Assembly: GCF_000316685.1 (NCBI RefSeq)
Contig: NC_019680.1
Coordinates: 311,501-375,500, forward strand
From: Synechococcus sp. PCC 6312
GTDB lineage: Bacteria; Cyanobacteriota; Cyanobacteriia; Thermosynechococcales; Thermosynechococcaceae
Direction of reading: 5' to 3'
Length of the DNA stretch: 64,000 bases
The position numbers were made by a program, and so were the translations under genes. The notes beneath the pieces were generated by a model, which had not been told where the DNA came from, searched no databases, and saw nothing but the letters and a program-made list of their open reading frames with translations. This document shows positions 36,789 to 45,387 of the stretch, piece after piece. Within the stretch, counting starts at the first letter, position 1. Each line of letters begins with the position of its first letter.

Positions 36789-38510
36789 ATGCAGCCTGTT
36801 GATGTGACAACCCTGATCGCGGTTTCCCAAGAATTAACGCAAACATGGCTCCCAGCCCGGCTGGAATTGGTCTATCAACTAGATCGGTATACTATTTTCT
36901 TGGGCTTGCGAACCTTAGAGCAAAAGGGCTGGCTGACGATCTCTTGGCATCCCCAGGCCGCACGCATTCATCTTGGCTCTCCTCCCCCCCGCCAACCGGA
37001 TACCTTTACCTTTAGTCAGCAATTGCAGCACCAACTCACTGGCCTGGCTTTAATTCAACTGGTGGCAATTGACCCTTGGGAACGGGTTTTAGATTTACAG
37101 TTTGCCCGCCGACCCGGAGATGATCCCCTCTGGCATCTGTATTTAGAGATTATGGGGAAATATAGCAATGTAGTCTTAGTCAATCACGCTGGGGAAATTG
37201 TCACCGCTGCCCATCAGGTGAGTTCCCAACAGTCCCGGCTCCGTCCAATCCAAACCGGCCAACCCTACCAGGCCCCGCCCCCCTTAACCACAGCCATTCC
37301 GACTCTGACAGAATCATTTCAGCAATGGCAAAACCGCCTCAGTTTAGTCCCTGGGGCCATTGATAAACTACTGCTGACCTGTTACCGGGGCCTAAGTTCT
37401 GCCTTGGTTCGCCAACTCTTAGACCAGGCCCAATGTCCAGTTAATCTGAGCAGCGATCACCTTTCAACCGACCAATGGCAACGTCTTTTTACGGCTTGGC
37501 AGGCCTGGTTAGGGATTATAGAGTCTGGGGCCTGGGAACCAGGATGGCGAGAGTCCGGGTACACGGTGTTGGGTTGGGGCATTACCGCCACGACTGCCAG
37601 TATTTCCGAGTTACTCGAGACCTACTATGGAGATTATCTGCAACACCAGGCCTGGCAAAACCTCCGACAGCACCTCCAGCAAAAACTCCAACATCTTTTG
37701 GGTAAACTCCAGTCAAAAGCCAGGGATTTTCAGACCCGTCTAGGAACAGCCGCCGCGGCCCATACCTATCTCCACCAGGCCAACCTCCTGAATACCTATC
37801 GGCATCAATGGCAACCGGGCTTAAAAAACTTGACCGTGACCGACTTTGAAACCAACCAACCCCTTACCATTCCCCTCGATCCGGAGCGCCAGATCAGCGA
37901 CAATGTGGAATCTCTTTATAAACGCTACAAAAAACTCAAGCGGGCCGAAGAGAGTATTCAACCCCTCTTGAAAGCGACAAAACAGGAAATTGCCTATTTA
38001 TCCCAAGTTGCCGCCGCCGTGACCCAATGTGATAGCTATCGCGATGCCACGGATCTAGAAACCCTTGAAGAAATTCGCGACGAACTGATTGAACAAAAGT
38101 ATTTATCGCCCCCAGACTATCGCCGCCCCCTTAAGCCTGGCCTGGATTTTCTCCGATTTACAACGCCTAGTGGTTGGGATGTGCTGATCGGTCGGAATAA
38201 TCGCCAAAATGATCACCTCACGTTTCGCCTGGCCAGTCCCTACGATTTGTGGTTCCATACTCAGGAAATTCCTGGTAGTCATGTTCTGTTACGCCTCGAG
38301 GCCGGTATGCAGCCCAGTGATAAGGATTTACAATATGTGGCCAATCTTGCCGCCTATTACAGCCAGGCCCGTCACACCAGTCAAGTTCCCGTTGTTTATA
38401 CGGATCCCAAGCACGTTTACAAACCCAAGGGAATGCCCCCCGGCCTGGTGATTTATAAGCAGGAAACGATCCTGTGGGCTTACCCCAGTCACGTGATATT
38501 CGTTCACTAA
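36789..38510 (+). CDS. rqcH: RqcH / NFACT family ribosome quality control protein
   Basis: 573 residues. The NFACT-N domain (about 1-190), a long helical middle with coiled coil (about 280-440) and the NFACT-R domain (GWDVLIGRNNRQNDHLTFRL; DLWFHTQEIPGSHVLLR) are all present. Characterised bacterial homologues bind obstructed 50S subunits and direct C-terminal alanine tailing of stalled nascent chains. The Asp-Arg pair reported as essential near residues 97-98 appears here as Glu98-Arg99 (IDPWERVLDLQF). The gene is free-standing. Confidence 0.92.
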   Translation: MQPVDVTTLIAVSQELTQTWLPARLELVYQLDRYTIFLGLRTLEQKGWLTISWHPQAARIHLGSPPPRQPDTFTFSQQLQHQLTGLALIQLVAIDPWERVLDLQFARRPGDDPLWHLYLEIMGKYSNVVLVNHAGEIVTAAHQVSSQQSRLRPIQTGQPYQAPPPLTTAIPTLTESFQQWQNRLSLVPGAIDKLLLTCYRGLSSALVRQLLDQAQCPVNLSSDHLSTDQWQRLFTAWQAWLGIIESGAWEPGWRESGYTVLGWGITATTASISELLETYYGDYLQHQAWQNLRQHLQQKLQHLLGKLQSKARDFQTRLGTAAAAHTYLHQANLLNTYRHQWQPGLKNLTVTDFETNQPLTIPLDPERQISDNVESLYKRYKKLKRAEESIQPLLKATKQEIAYLSQVAAAVTQCDSYRDATDLETLEEIRDELIEQKYLSPPDYRRPLKPGLDFLRFTTPSGWDVLIGRNNRQNDHLTFRLASPYDLWFHTQEIPGSHVLLRLEAGMQPSDKDLQYVANLAAYYSQARHTSQVPVVYTDPKHVYKPKGMPPGLVIYKQETILWAYPSHVIFVH

Positions 38511-38863
38511 TTTATAAACTTTATTTAAGTTTCTTGAAGTTTCTTTGCGTTTCTTAAGGCTGCTTAAATCCACCTTGGCCATTTCCAGAGCCAGCCACTA
38601 TAGTTAGGCATATCTAAGATTTGGCCTTTCCTGCATTCGAGTCGCTTTTTCAGGCTCTCGGACGATAGGATTCTCTCTCACTTTTCCTCACAACCCGACC
38701 AAGCCCATAGCCTCGGCTAAAACCCACTTCAGTTAACCGACAGTTTATTGATTAAGTTGTCGAGACTGTAGATTTTAAGTTTTATTCCTGGCCTGGGCCG
38801 TCCGGCTCTGATTTATTCTGTTTTTGATAGTTCTCTGAAGTTAGACCCGTGTTTTTTGGAGGA
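38511..38863. other. Spacer with triple GTTTCTT repeat and possible long leader
   Basis: 353 bases after rqcH. It begins with three GTTTCTT copies at 10-base intervals (38529-38555, separate entry), followed by a -10-like TATAGT at about 38599. If that is a promoter, a leader of about 260 bases precedes the small membrane protein gene. No tRNA, riboswitch or other reading frame is recognised. Confidence 0.45.
38529..38555 (+). promoter_or_regulatory. Three GTTTCTT direct repeats, exact 10-base period
   Basis: Copies at 38529-38535, 38539-38545 and 38549-38555. A helical-turn period of tandem heptamers is how OmpR/PhoB-type response regulators often bind. They lie about 45 bases upstream of TATAGT (about 38599). 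The regulator is unknown, and the match to the cyanobacterial Pho box is poor. Confidence 0.4.
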
Positions 38864-39040
38864 ATGTCTCTCATGTTGCGCTTTATTACTCACCATTGGC
38901 AAACCGTTGGACTTTGGCTGATTTTTTACAGTGTCCTAGCAGTATCCCTCAGTTTTTTTACCCATACACAACTGGATATTATGCAAAATCGTGGCCATGA
39001 TTCCCAACCATTCCGATCCCTACCCCGTCTTGGATTTTAA
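38864..39040 (+). CDS. Small single-pass membrane protein, hypothetical
   Basis: 58 residues from the ATG at 38864; a second ATG at 38873 has better spacing from GGAGG (38858-38862) and may be the true start. One membrane helix (TVGLWLIFYSVLAVSLSFFT) is followed by a short polar tail. The strong ribosome site and hydrophobic core argue that it is real, but no family is recognised. Confidence 0.5.
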   Translation: MSLMLRFITHHWQTVGLWLIFYSVLAVSLSFFTHTQLDIMQNRGHDSQPFRSLPRLGF

Positions 39041-39067
39041 GCAATTGATAGGATCCGTTAATTCTCC

Positions 39068-39835
39068 TCAGGCCTGGGGACTTCCATCTCGAAACGCCAG
39101 CAGTTGTCCAGGCTCCATTTTTGTCCAGGTTTCATCATCCGTCAGAGGTGTTGTTGCAATCACGGCTACCCGATCCTGAGGGCGAGTTAATTCCCGAAAA
39201 TCCACCGTCAAATCGGCATCAATTAAATGGGCCGCCCGGAATGGAGCCTCTCGCACCACATAACTAAGTTGAGTTGAACAGTAGGCCCAGAAATCATCCC
39301 CATCGGACAAAAGGTAATTAAATGGGCCAAAGGGAGCAAGTTGGGCGGTCATCGCTTGTAATGCTGAATTTAACTGCCCCAGGCCTGGTTTACCCTCAGG
39401 GAAATTTTTCTGTAAGAATTCCAGAATCAAACAAAATGCTAATTCACTGTCTGTCTCGCCAATGGGTTGAAACAGGGGGCCGGGTTGCAAGGAACATCCT
39501 TCTAAATTGCCATTATGAGCAAAAACCCAATAACGACCCCAGAGTGGGCGGCGGAACGGATGACAATTTTCTAAGGCAATTGCCCCTTGAGTGGCTTTCC
39601 GAATATGGGCAATCACATGGGTGGAATGAATCGGGTAGTGCTGTACCAAGGCGGCAATGGGAGAGGTGATCGCCGGTTGCTCATCCACAAACAAACGACA
39701 GCCACGTCCCTCAAAAAAGGCAATCCCCCAACCATCTCGATGCTCATCTGTTTGACCCCCTCGGGCCGCAAATCCTTGAAATGAAAAGCAAATATCGGTC
39801 GGAACATTACAATTCATGCCTAAAAGCTGGCACAT
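39068..39835 (-). CDS. Class II glutamine amidotransferase (YafJ-like)
   Basis: 255 residues. The N-terminal nucleophile Cys2 follows the initiator Met (MCQLLGMNCNVPTDICFSFQ). The glutaminase core includes HRDGWGIAFFEGRGCRLFVD, THVIAHIRKATQGAIALENC and HPFRRPLWGRYWVFAHNGNL. No synthase domain is fused, so the acceptor is unknown; this matches stand-alone YafJ-type proteins. Confidence 0.9.
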   Translation of the reverse strand: MCQLLGMNCNVPTDICFSFQGFAARGGQTDEHRDGWGIAFFEGRGCRLFVDEQPAITSPIAALVQHYPIHSTHVIAHIRKATQGAIALENCHPFRRPLWGRYWVFAHNGNLEGCSLQPGPLFQPIGETDSELAFCLILEFLQKNFPEGKPGLGQLNSALQAMTAQLAPFGPFNYLLSDGDDFWAYCSTQLSYVVREAPFRAAHLIDADLTVDFRELTRPQDRVAVIATTPLTDDETWTKMEPGQLLAFRDGSPQA

Positions 39836-39887
39836 GGGAATCCAGAATCTAAATTCTCAGCATTATGACATCATTACCCAATTCTAA

Positions 39888-40871
39888 CTAAGTCGTTTGC
39901 ACCCCCCTGGGTAACTCTAAGGTGTCATCAATTTTGCTGCCATCATGATAAGCCGCCAACAGGACATCACAGGTTTTGCCCCAGGCCAGATTTCCCCGCC
40001 GATCAATGCCAATGGCCCCAAAATCTCGATTGCGAGAGGCTGCTTCTTGAAAGGATTTTTGAAAGGCCGTTGATAAGCTCATGCCATCAGTTACCCGCAC
40101 CACAATCCGGGCTGCTAAGCATTCATCGATAATGTCCTCGCCAATCCCCGTACAACTCACTGCCGCAAACTCGTTGGCATAATTTCCCGCGGGCATGGCC
40201 GAATCACTCACCCGCCCAATCCGCTCAAACCCTTTTCCCCCCGTTGACGTGGCCACGGCTAACTGCCCCAGTTGATCTAAGACCACCACCCCAATGGTCC
40301 CCCGCCCAGCCTCAGCTACCACATTGGCCATCGTCCGCTCAAAATTCCCCGCCCGTTCGGCAACCCACTCGTTTAAGCGTAAATCTGTCATTGGGTTATA
40401 AATCGGGATGTTTAACTCTCGGGCCAATTCTGCCGCCCCTACATCGGACAAGACCCGGTCATCCTGGGATTGCAAAAATTCAGCCAAGTCAATCGGGTTT
40501 TTCAGCCGTGAGACATTGATCACCCCACTCAAGCGTTGCCGGGCCCCATCCATCAGCGCGGCACTCATGCGAATTTGCCCATCGGACTGCAATACCGAGC
40601 CTGTACCCGCATTAAACCGGGGCCGATCCTCCAAGAGCCGACAACCAAACACCGCCGCCGAAATTGCCTGTTCCCCGGCCTGGAGACGGGCATAAATTTG
40701 ATAAACAATCCCGCGCAGATCTTCCCGCACAGATTCCAAGCCGCCTTTATCCTGTAACGAACTACCGGCCCCACCGTGGATGATTAGTTTTGGCTGCACC
40801 ACAATGCCCTCACTTGGTTGCGTCTCTTTAGATTTCTTCGCTTTTCGATTATCCCAGGCCAAGATGAACAA
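39888..40871 (-). CDS. Isoaspartyl peptidase / L-asparaginase (Ntn hydrolase)
   Basis: 327 residues. Plant-type asparaginase that self-cleaves to expose a Thr nucleophile, here the Thr in RGTIGVVVLDQLGQLAVATS. The N-terminal KLIIHGGAGSS and the substrate-binding RIGRVSDSAMPAGNYA and CTGIGEDIIDECLAARIV stretches are intact. Enzymes of this family remove isoaspartyl dipeptides and recycle asparagine nitrogen; cyanophycin breakdown products are likely substrates in cyanobacteria, which is inference. Confidence 0.92.
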   Translation of the reverse strand: MFILAWDNRKAKKSKETQPSEGIVVQPKLIIHGGAGSSLQDKGGLESVREDLRGIVYQIYARLQAGEQAISAAVFGCRLLEDRPRFNAGTGSVLQSDGQIRMSAALMDGARQRLSGVINVSRLKNPIDLAEFLQSQDDRVLSDVGAAELARELNIPIYNPMTDLRLNEWVAERAGNFERTMANVVAEAGRGTIGVVVLDQLGQLAVATSTGGKGFERIGRVSDSAMPAGNYANEFAAVSCTGIGEDIIDECLAARIVVRVTDGMSLSTAFQKSFQEAASRNRDFGAIGIDRRGNLAWGKTCDVLLAAYHDGSKIDDTLELPRGVQTT

Positions 40872-40987
40872 AGTTTTGTAACGATTTGCAACAATATTGC
40901 CGTTTTGCCGCCGATTTTCCTTGACACCCTCAGGAACTCCTGTCTAAACTGGCATCCATAGCTCGGGGACATTACAACTGGTTCTTT

Positions 40988-41311
40988 ATGGAAGACAAGC
41001 AAAAAGCCACGTTATACCTTTCGTCCGACTTGCACAAGCAGCTAAAAGTTACTGCGGCCGTCCAGCAGGAAAATATGTCTGATTTGGCAGAACGGGCCAT
41101 TAGCTTTTATCTGTGTCATCCCGAGGTTGTGGCTGAAGTCGAAGCTCAGGAGTTTGGGGCGACCCATCGAGTTTATGCTTGTCCTGAATGTGCTACGGCT
41201 GTTGTGATGCGTGGTGATCAATTAGTTTCCCTGATCAATCAACCCACTGTTCTCGATGATGCTCATTTGACTGTTCCCGCATTACAAAATGAACTCGTGG
41301 CGGCCCGTTAG
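40988..41311 (+). CDS. Conserved hypothetical protein with RHH-like N-terminus and CxxC
   Basis: 107 residues. Residues 5-50 look like a ribbon-helix-helix (KATLYLSSDLHKQLKVTAAV; QQENMSDLAERAISFYLCHP). One CPEC motif near residue 76 could bind metal, perhaps in a dimer. Conserved in cyanobacteria as far as I recall. It may be a DNA-binding regulator, but neighbours give no target. The ycf46 gene starts 162 bases later. Confidence 0.7.
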   Translation: MEDKQKATLYLSSDLHKQLKVTAAVQQENMSDLAERAISFYLCHPEVVAEVEAQEFGATHRVYACPECATAVVMRGDQLVSLINQPTVLDDAHLTVPALQNELVAAR

Positions 41312-41473
41312 GTCATACAGGCTCAAACCACAGCAAGTTTTTTAGTTACAGTTCCTTGAATTTCTCTAACTTCTCGTTCAGTTAACTGGCGGGCGATGCT
41401 TCCCTATCTAATTTTTAGTTAAAAGTATTGTTTTTGTCCTTTCGTGGCCTGGTAACAGGGGGTGATTTTCAAA

Positions 41474-43003
41474 ATGCGTGAAGAACTTAGCATCCTGATC
41501 CAGGCCCAGTACCCTTTGATCTATCTGCTGACATCAGAAGAAGAACGGGCCGAACAAACCATTGCCGAAATTGCTCACCTTTCCGATCAACCCCATCGTC
41601 ATCACCGGAAAGTCTATATCTGGACCGTCACCCACGGTGTCGTTGAATATGGCCAGCCCCGCAACGTCAGCCATCACAACACCGTCTCCCCAGAAGCCGC
41701 CATTCAATGGGTCGTCCATCAACGGGAACCGGGAATCTATGTCTTCAAGGATATTCACCCCTTTATTGACTCGCCCCCAGTGACTCGCTCCCTCAGAGAT
41801 GCTGTAGCTAGTTTCAAAGGGACTCAAAAAACCCTCATTCTCATGTCTCCCGAAGCGGCCCAACGCATCCCAGTAGAGCTAGAAAAAGAAATTGCCGTTG
41901 TGGATTATCCCCTCCCCAGCATTACTGATTTAGATGGAGTCCTCGAATCCCAATTAGACGGAACCAAGTCCAAAAAACTCCAGGCTGAAACACGGGAAAA
42001 ACTGGTTAAAGCGGCCCTGGGATTGACCCTCGATGAAGCTCAAAAAGTTTATCGCAAAGCCAAAGTCACCGCCGGCCGCCTGACCGAAGATGAAGTTGAA
42101 ATTGTCCTCTCTGAGAAAAAGCAACTCATCCGCCGCAACGGGATTTTGGAATACATCGAAGTGGATGAAACCATTGATTCCGTGGGTGGTTTAGAGGAAA
42201 TGAAGGTTTGGCTTCAGCAGCGGGCCAATGCCTTCTCGGAAAAAGCGCGGGACTATGGTTTACCTCAGCCAAAAGGAATGTTAATCCTGGGAGTTCCGGG
42301 CTGTGGAAAATCCTTAATTGCCAAAACTACCTCCCGCCTTTGGGGTTTACCTTTACTGCGATTGGATATGGGCCGGGTCTATGACGGGTCTATGGTGGGT
42401 CGCTCGGAAGCCAATCTCCGCAATGCCTTGAAAACCGCTGAATCCATTTCTCCGGCGATCTTATTTATTGATGAAATGGATAAAGCCTTTGCCGGTGGTG
42501 CGGGGTCGGCGGATTCCGATGGGGGAACCTCTAGCCGAATTTTTGGCTCGTTCCTAACCTGGATGCAAGAGAAAAATTCTCCCGTCTTCGTCTTAGCAAC
42601 CGCCAACCGTGTGGAAAAATTACCCGGTGAGTTTCTCCGCAAAGGTCGGTTTGATGAAATTTTCTTTGTCGATTTACCCAACGCCGAAGAACGCCAAGAT
42701 ATTTTTCGGATTCACTTGTCGAAGCGGCGGCGGGAAATTGAGAGATTTGATTTGGAACAGTTGGCCCAGGTGTGCGATGGCTTTTCTGGGGCCGAAATTG
42801 AACAGGCCATTGTGGCGGCGATGTATGAGGCCTTTGCCCAGGGGCGGGAATTTACCCAACTCGATATTATTGCTACCAGCCGCGCCACCCAACCCCTATC
42901 CAAAACCATGCAGGAACAGGTCACGGCCCTCCGAGATTGGGCCCGGCAACGTGCGCGACCGGCTGCAGCTTCCGTGGCGGAATATCAACGCCTGGAGTTT
43001 TAA
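41474..43003 (+). CDS. ycf46: Ycf46-like AAA ATPase
   Basis: 509 residues from the ATG at 41474 (MREELSILIQAQYPLIYLLT); the GTG at 41462 is in frame but overlaps the purine-rich ribosome site. Walker A is GVPGCGKS near residue 275 and Walker B LFIDEMDKAF. The N-terminal third is a family-specific region. Ycf46 is kept in some red-lineage plastids; a role in photosynthetic CO2 use has been proposed in Synechocystis. The Cys in the Walker A loop is a family trait. Confidence 0.92.
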   Translation: MREELSILIQAQYPLIYLLTSEEERAEQTIAEIAHLSDQPHRHHRKVYIWTVTHGVVEYGQPRNVSHHNTVSPEAAIQWVVHQREPGIYVFKDIHPFIDSPPVTRSLRDAVASFKGTQKTLILMSPEAAQRIPVELEKEIAVVDYPLPSITDLDGVLESQLDGTKSKKLQAETREKLVKAALGLTLDEAQKVYRKAKVTAGRLTEDEVEIVLSEKKQLIRRNGILEYIEVDETIDSVGGLEEMKVWLQQRANAFSEKARDYGLPQPKGMLILGVPGCGKSLIAKTTSRLWGLPLLRLDMGRVYDGSMVGRSEANLRNALKTAESISPAILFIDEMDKAFAGGAGSADSDGGTSSRIFGSFLTWMQEKNSPVFVLATANRVEKLPGEFLRKGRFDEIFFVDLPNAEERQDIFRIHLSKRRREIERFDLEQLAQVCDGFSGAEIEQAIVAAMYEAFAQGREFTQLDIIATSRATQPLSKTMQEQVTALRDWARQRARPAAASVAEYQRLEF

Positions 43004-43130
43004 CAAGCTTGCTTCTGTTATGTGACGGAAGAAAGACCCCACCGTAAGGGTTTGTCCAACATAAATTACGGTCATTCAGTCCCAATGATGTTTGTCTTGT
43101 ATTTTTGTCTCAATCTGGAGGAATTTCCCC

Positions 43131-43484
43131 ATGTCTCACTTCAGCACCTTACGCACCAAAATCACCGATGCCGAAATCCTCAAGTCTTCTTTACGGGATT
43201 TAGGGATTGCCGTGAAAACTGAAGCCGATGTGCGCGGGTACAACGGTCAACGGGTGCGCTCGGATATCGTGGCCGTCTTGGAAGGCGAATACGATCTCGG
43301 TTGGTCTCGCAATGCCGATGGTAGCTTTGACTTGATTGCTGATCTTTGGGGTGTGGCTAAAAAACACAACCAAACTGAGTTGATCAACTCCATCAATCAG
43401 AAGTATGCGATCAACAAAACCTTAGCCGAAGTCAAACGGCCTGGCCTGCAAAACGCCAACGTTAAATTGGTCGTTCACGGCTAA
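43131..43484 (+). CDS. ycf35: Ycf35-like protein (DUF1257)
   Basis: 117 residues from the ATG at 43131, with GGAGGA 9 bases upstream; an earlier start at 43092 adds residues without similarity. The family sequence MSHFSTLRTKITDAEILKSS, VLEGEYDLGWSRNADGSFDL and the end LKNANVKLVVHG-like tail are clear. Found in cyanobacteria and plastids; function unknown. It lies 127 bases after ycf46 and may share its transcript. Confidence 0.92.
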   Translation: MSHFSTLRTKITDAEILKSSLRDLGIAVKTEADVRGYNGQRVRSDIVAVLEGEYDLGWSRNADGSFDLIADLWGVAKKHNQTELINSINQKYAINKTLAEVKRPGLQNANVKLVVHG

Positions 43485-43594
43485 GTTATCCGTCCTCGTC
43501 AAGCGTTTCCCAAATGATGCGGGCTGGCTCTGGTGTTAGGGTCAGTCCTTTTTCATGGCTGGTGGCGAAAAGTTTGTCGTCCTTACACAGGGAA

Positions 43595-44185
43595 TTACAG
43601 GCCCGTGGCAGAACGTCCTTGTTTGGGTAAGCGGATAAAGACAAAATAGCCCAGATAAAGAACATAAATCACCAGGGCCACAACTGCAAAGAAGCCGAGG
43701 GTTCCGGGTTTGGCCTGGGCATGGAACATAGCTTTGAACATCAATGGGGGTTGTAACCAGGCCTGGCAGGCAGTGCGCCTAATCGCCCCAGGAATAAAGG
43801 CACAATCTAAAAATACAGCTTGCCCCAATGCTGCCAAAATACAGTAGATGGTTACCCCCCAACGCCAACTATTAAATACCAGGCCAAGGGTATCCCGCCG
43901 ATCCGCGACCTCTTCGTTTAAGTCCACCCAAAACCATAAACTGAGGGGAATCAAAATTAACGCCGCAAACCCACTCACATAACTGACCGGCCATTGGGCA
44001 ATCATCAGATAGACGGTTATTGCTAATAAACTGGCGATCCGCCAATAAATAATTAATAACTGGGTAATGGCCTGGGCATTTTGAATCACGGCCCACAGGA
44101 GCAACCCCAACGGCAACACCACTGTGAACAAGACCGCTAAACGAAAATCCATCCAAACAAGTTTTTGCAGCAGTTCTAAGGTCAT
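43595..44185 (-). CDS. DUF3177 membrane protein
   Basis: 196 residues with five probable membrane segments (LAVLFTVVLPLGLLLWAVIQ; RIASLLAITVYLMIAQWPVS; SGFAALILIPLSLWFWVDLN; WGVTIYCILAALGQAVFLDC; LGFFAVVALVIYVLYLGYFV). This matches the cyanobacterial DUF3177 family as I remember it. Function unknown. Divergent from ldpA with only about 40 bases between them, so their promoters overlap. Confidence 0.82.
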   Translation of the reverse strand: MTLELLQKLVWMDFRLAVLFTVVLPLGLLLWAVIQNAQAITQLLIIYWRIASLLAITVYLMIAQWPVSYVSGFAALILIPLSLWFWVDLNEEVADRRDTLGLVFNSWRWGVTIYCILAALGQAVFLDCAFIPGAIRRTACQAWLQPPLMFKAMFHAQAKPGTLGFFAVVALVIYVLYLGYFVFIRLPKQGRSATGL

Positions 44186-44226
44186 AAGATTTGGGCGAGC
44201 AAGAGGGTAAATTGTCAGGTCTTAAG

Positions 44227-45387
44227 ATGCGCCAATACCATAAGGATCAAAACATCACAGACGCTAATTTTAACAAGGGGCGGTTGAATCTAGGACAATT
44301 AGAAAAGTTATACCCTCATCTTTGCCCCAGCCCAGTGCCGATTTCTATCACTCCCTTCGCCTCCCTCCAGGCCAGCCAATGGTGCAAACTGATTACCGGA
44401 GCCAGCTTTCAAGATTTACCCCAAATTCATAACCTAGCCTTGGCCTACACTCTGGCGGGGGTGGACTGTATTGATGTGGCAGCGGATCCGGGGGTGATTA
44501 CAGCGGCTCTAGAAGGGATCGAATCGGCCTTACACCATAATCCTGAACTCATCCAGCCGTTTTTGATGGTGAGTTTGAATGCGGGCGAAGACCCCCATTT
44601 CCGCAAAGCCGTGTTTGATCCCCAGTCCTGCCCGAGTGATTGCCCCCGGCCCTGTGTGGGTATTTGTCCGGCCGCAGCGATTACGTTTGATCTGGCCAAA
44701 TATCCAAGCCCCGGAGTGATTCGAGAACGCTGTTATGGTTGTGGGCGGTGTTTACCCGTTTGTCCCTTGGGCCATATCATCACCGAATCCCAACCGGCCC
44801 AACCCCAAATCCTCGCCCCCTATATTGAAGCTGGTCAAATTCAAGCCCTGGAGTTACATACCCGGCCGGGCGAAAAAGCAGCATTTTTAGAGTTATGGCA
44901 GCAGGTAAAGGAGTTTATTCCCCACTTAAGCGTCCTTGCGATTAGTTGTCCGGATAGTGAAGGATTACAAGAGTATTTGGCCTGGATTGTTGATTTAATT
45001 TCTCCCTTACCCTGTGCCTTAATCTGGCAAACCGATGGCCGGCCGATGAGTGGAGATATTGGTGATGGAGCGACTCGGGCCTGTGTCAAATTGGCAGAAA
45101 AAGTCCTCAGCCAACATTTACCCGGATTTGTTCAAGTCGCGGGCGGCACAAATGACCATACCGTTGCTAAACTCAGGGCATCAGGACTCCTCCGATCCCC
45201 CAGGCCTGGCGATGATCCCCCCCGCTCTGTTGCTGGAATTGCCTACGGTAGCTATGCCCGTTCCTTGTTAGCCGAGTTCCAAGTTGATGGCCTGGCCTGG
45301 TCTGAAGTTCCTGATCTACTCAATGCTGCCGTCACCGTTGCCCAGTCCCTTGTCCATCAAATAAAGACACCGGCCCACCATGGTTGA
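44227..45387 (+). CDS. ldpA: LdpA-type iron-sulfur protein (light-dependent period of the clock)
   Basis: 386 residues from the ATG at 44227; a TTG at 44191 is in frame. Two ferredoxin-type cluster motifs are visible: CPSDCPRPCVGICP and CYGCGRCLPVCP (about residues 138-185). In Synechococcus elongatus LdpA senses redox state and feeds light information to the circadian clock. The rest is a TIM-barrel-like domain (LALAYTLAGVDCIDVAADPG) and the family C-terminus (FVQVAGGTNDHTVAKLRASG). It overlaps ycf45 by 8 bases. Confidence 0.93.
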   Translation: MRQYHKDQNITDANFNKGRLNLGQLEKLYPHLCPSPVPISITPFASLQASQWCKLITGASFQDLPQIHNLALAYTLAGVDCIDVAADPGVITAALEGIESALHHNPELIQPFLMVSLNAGEDPHFRKAVFDPQSCPSDCPRPCVGICPAAAITFDLAKYPSPGVIRERCYGCGRCLPVCPLGHIITESQPAQPQILAPYIEAGQIQALELHTRPGEKAAFLELWQQVKEFIPHLSVLAISCPDSEGLQEYLAWIVDLISPLPCALIWQTDGRPMSGDIGDGATRACVKLAEKVLSQHLPGFVQVAGGTNDHTVAKLRASGLLRSPRPGDDPPRSVAGIAYGSYARSLLAEFQVDGLAWSEVPDLLNAAVTVAQSLVHQIKTPAHHG

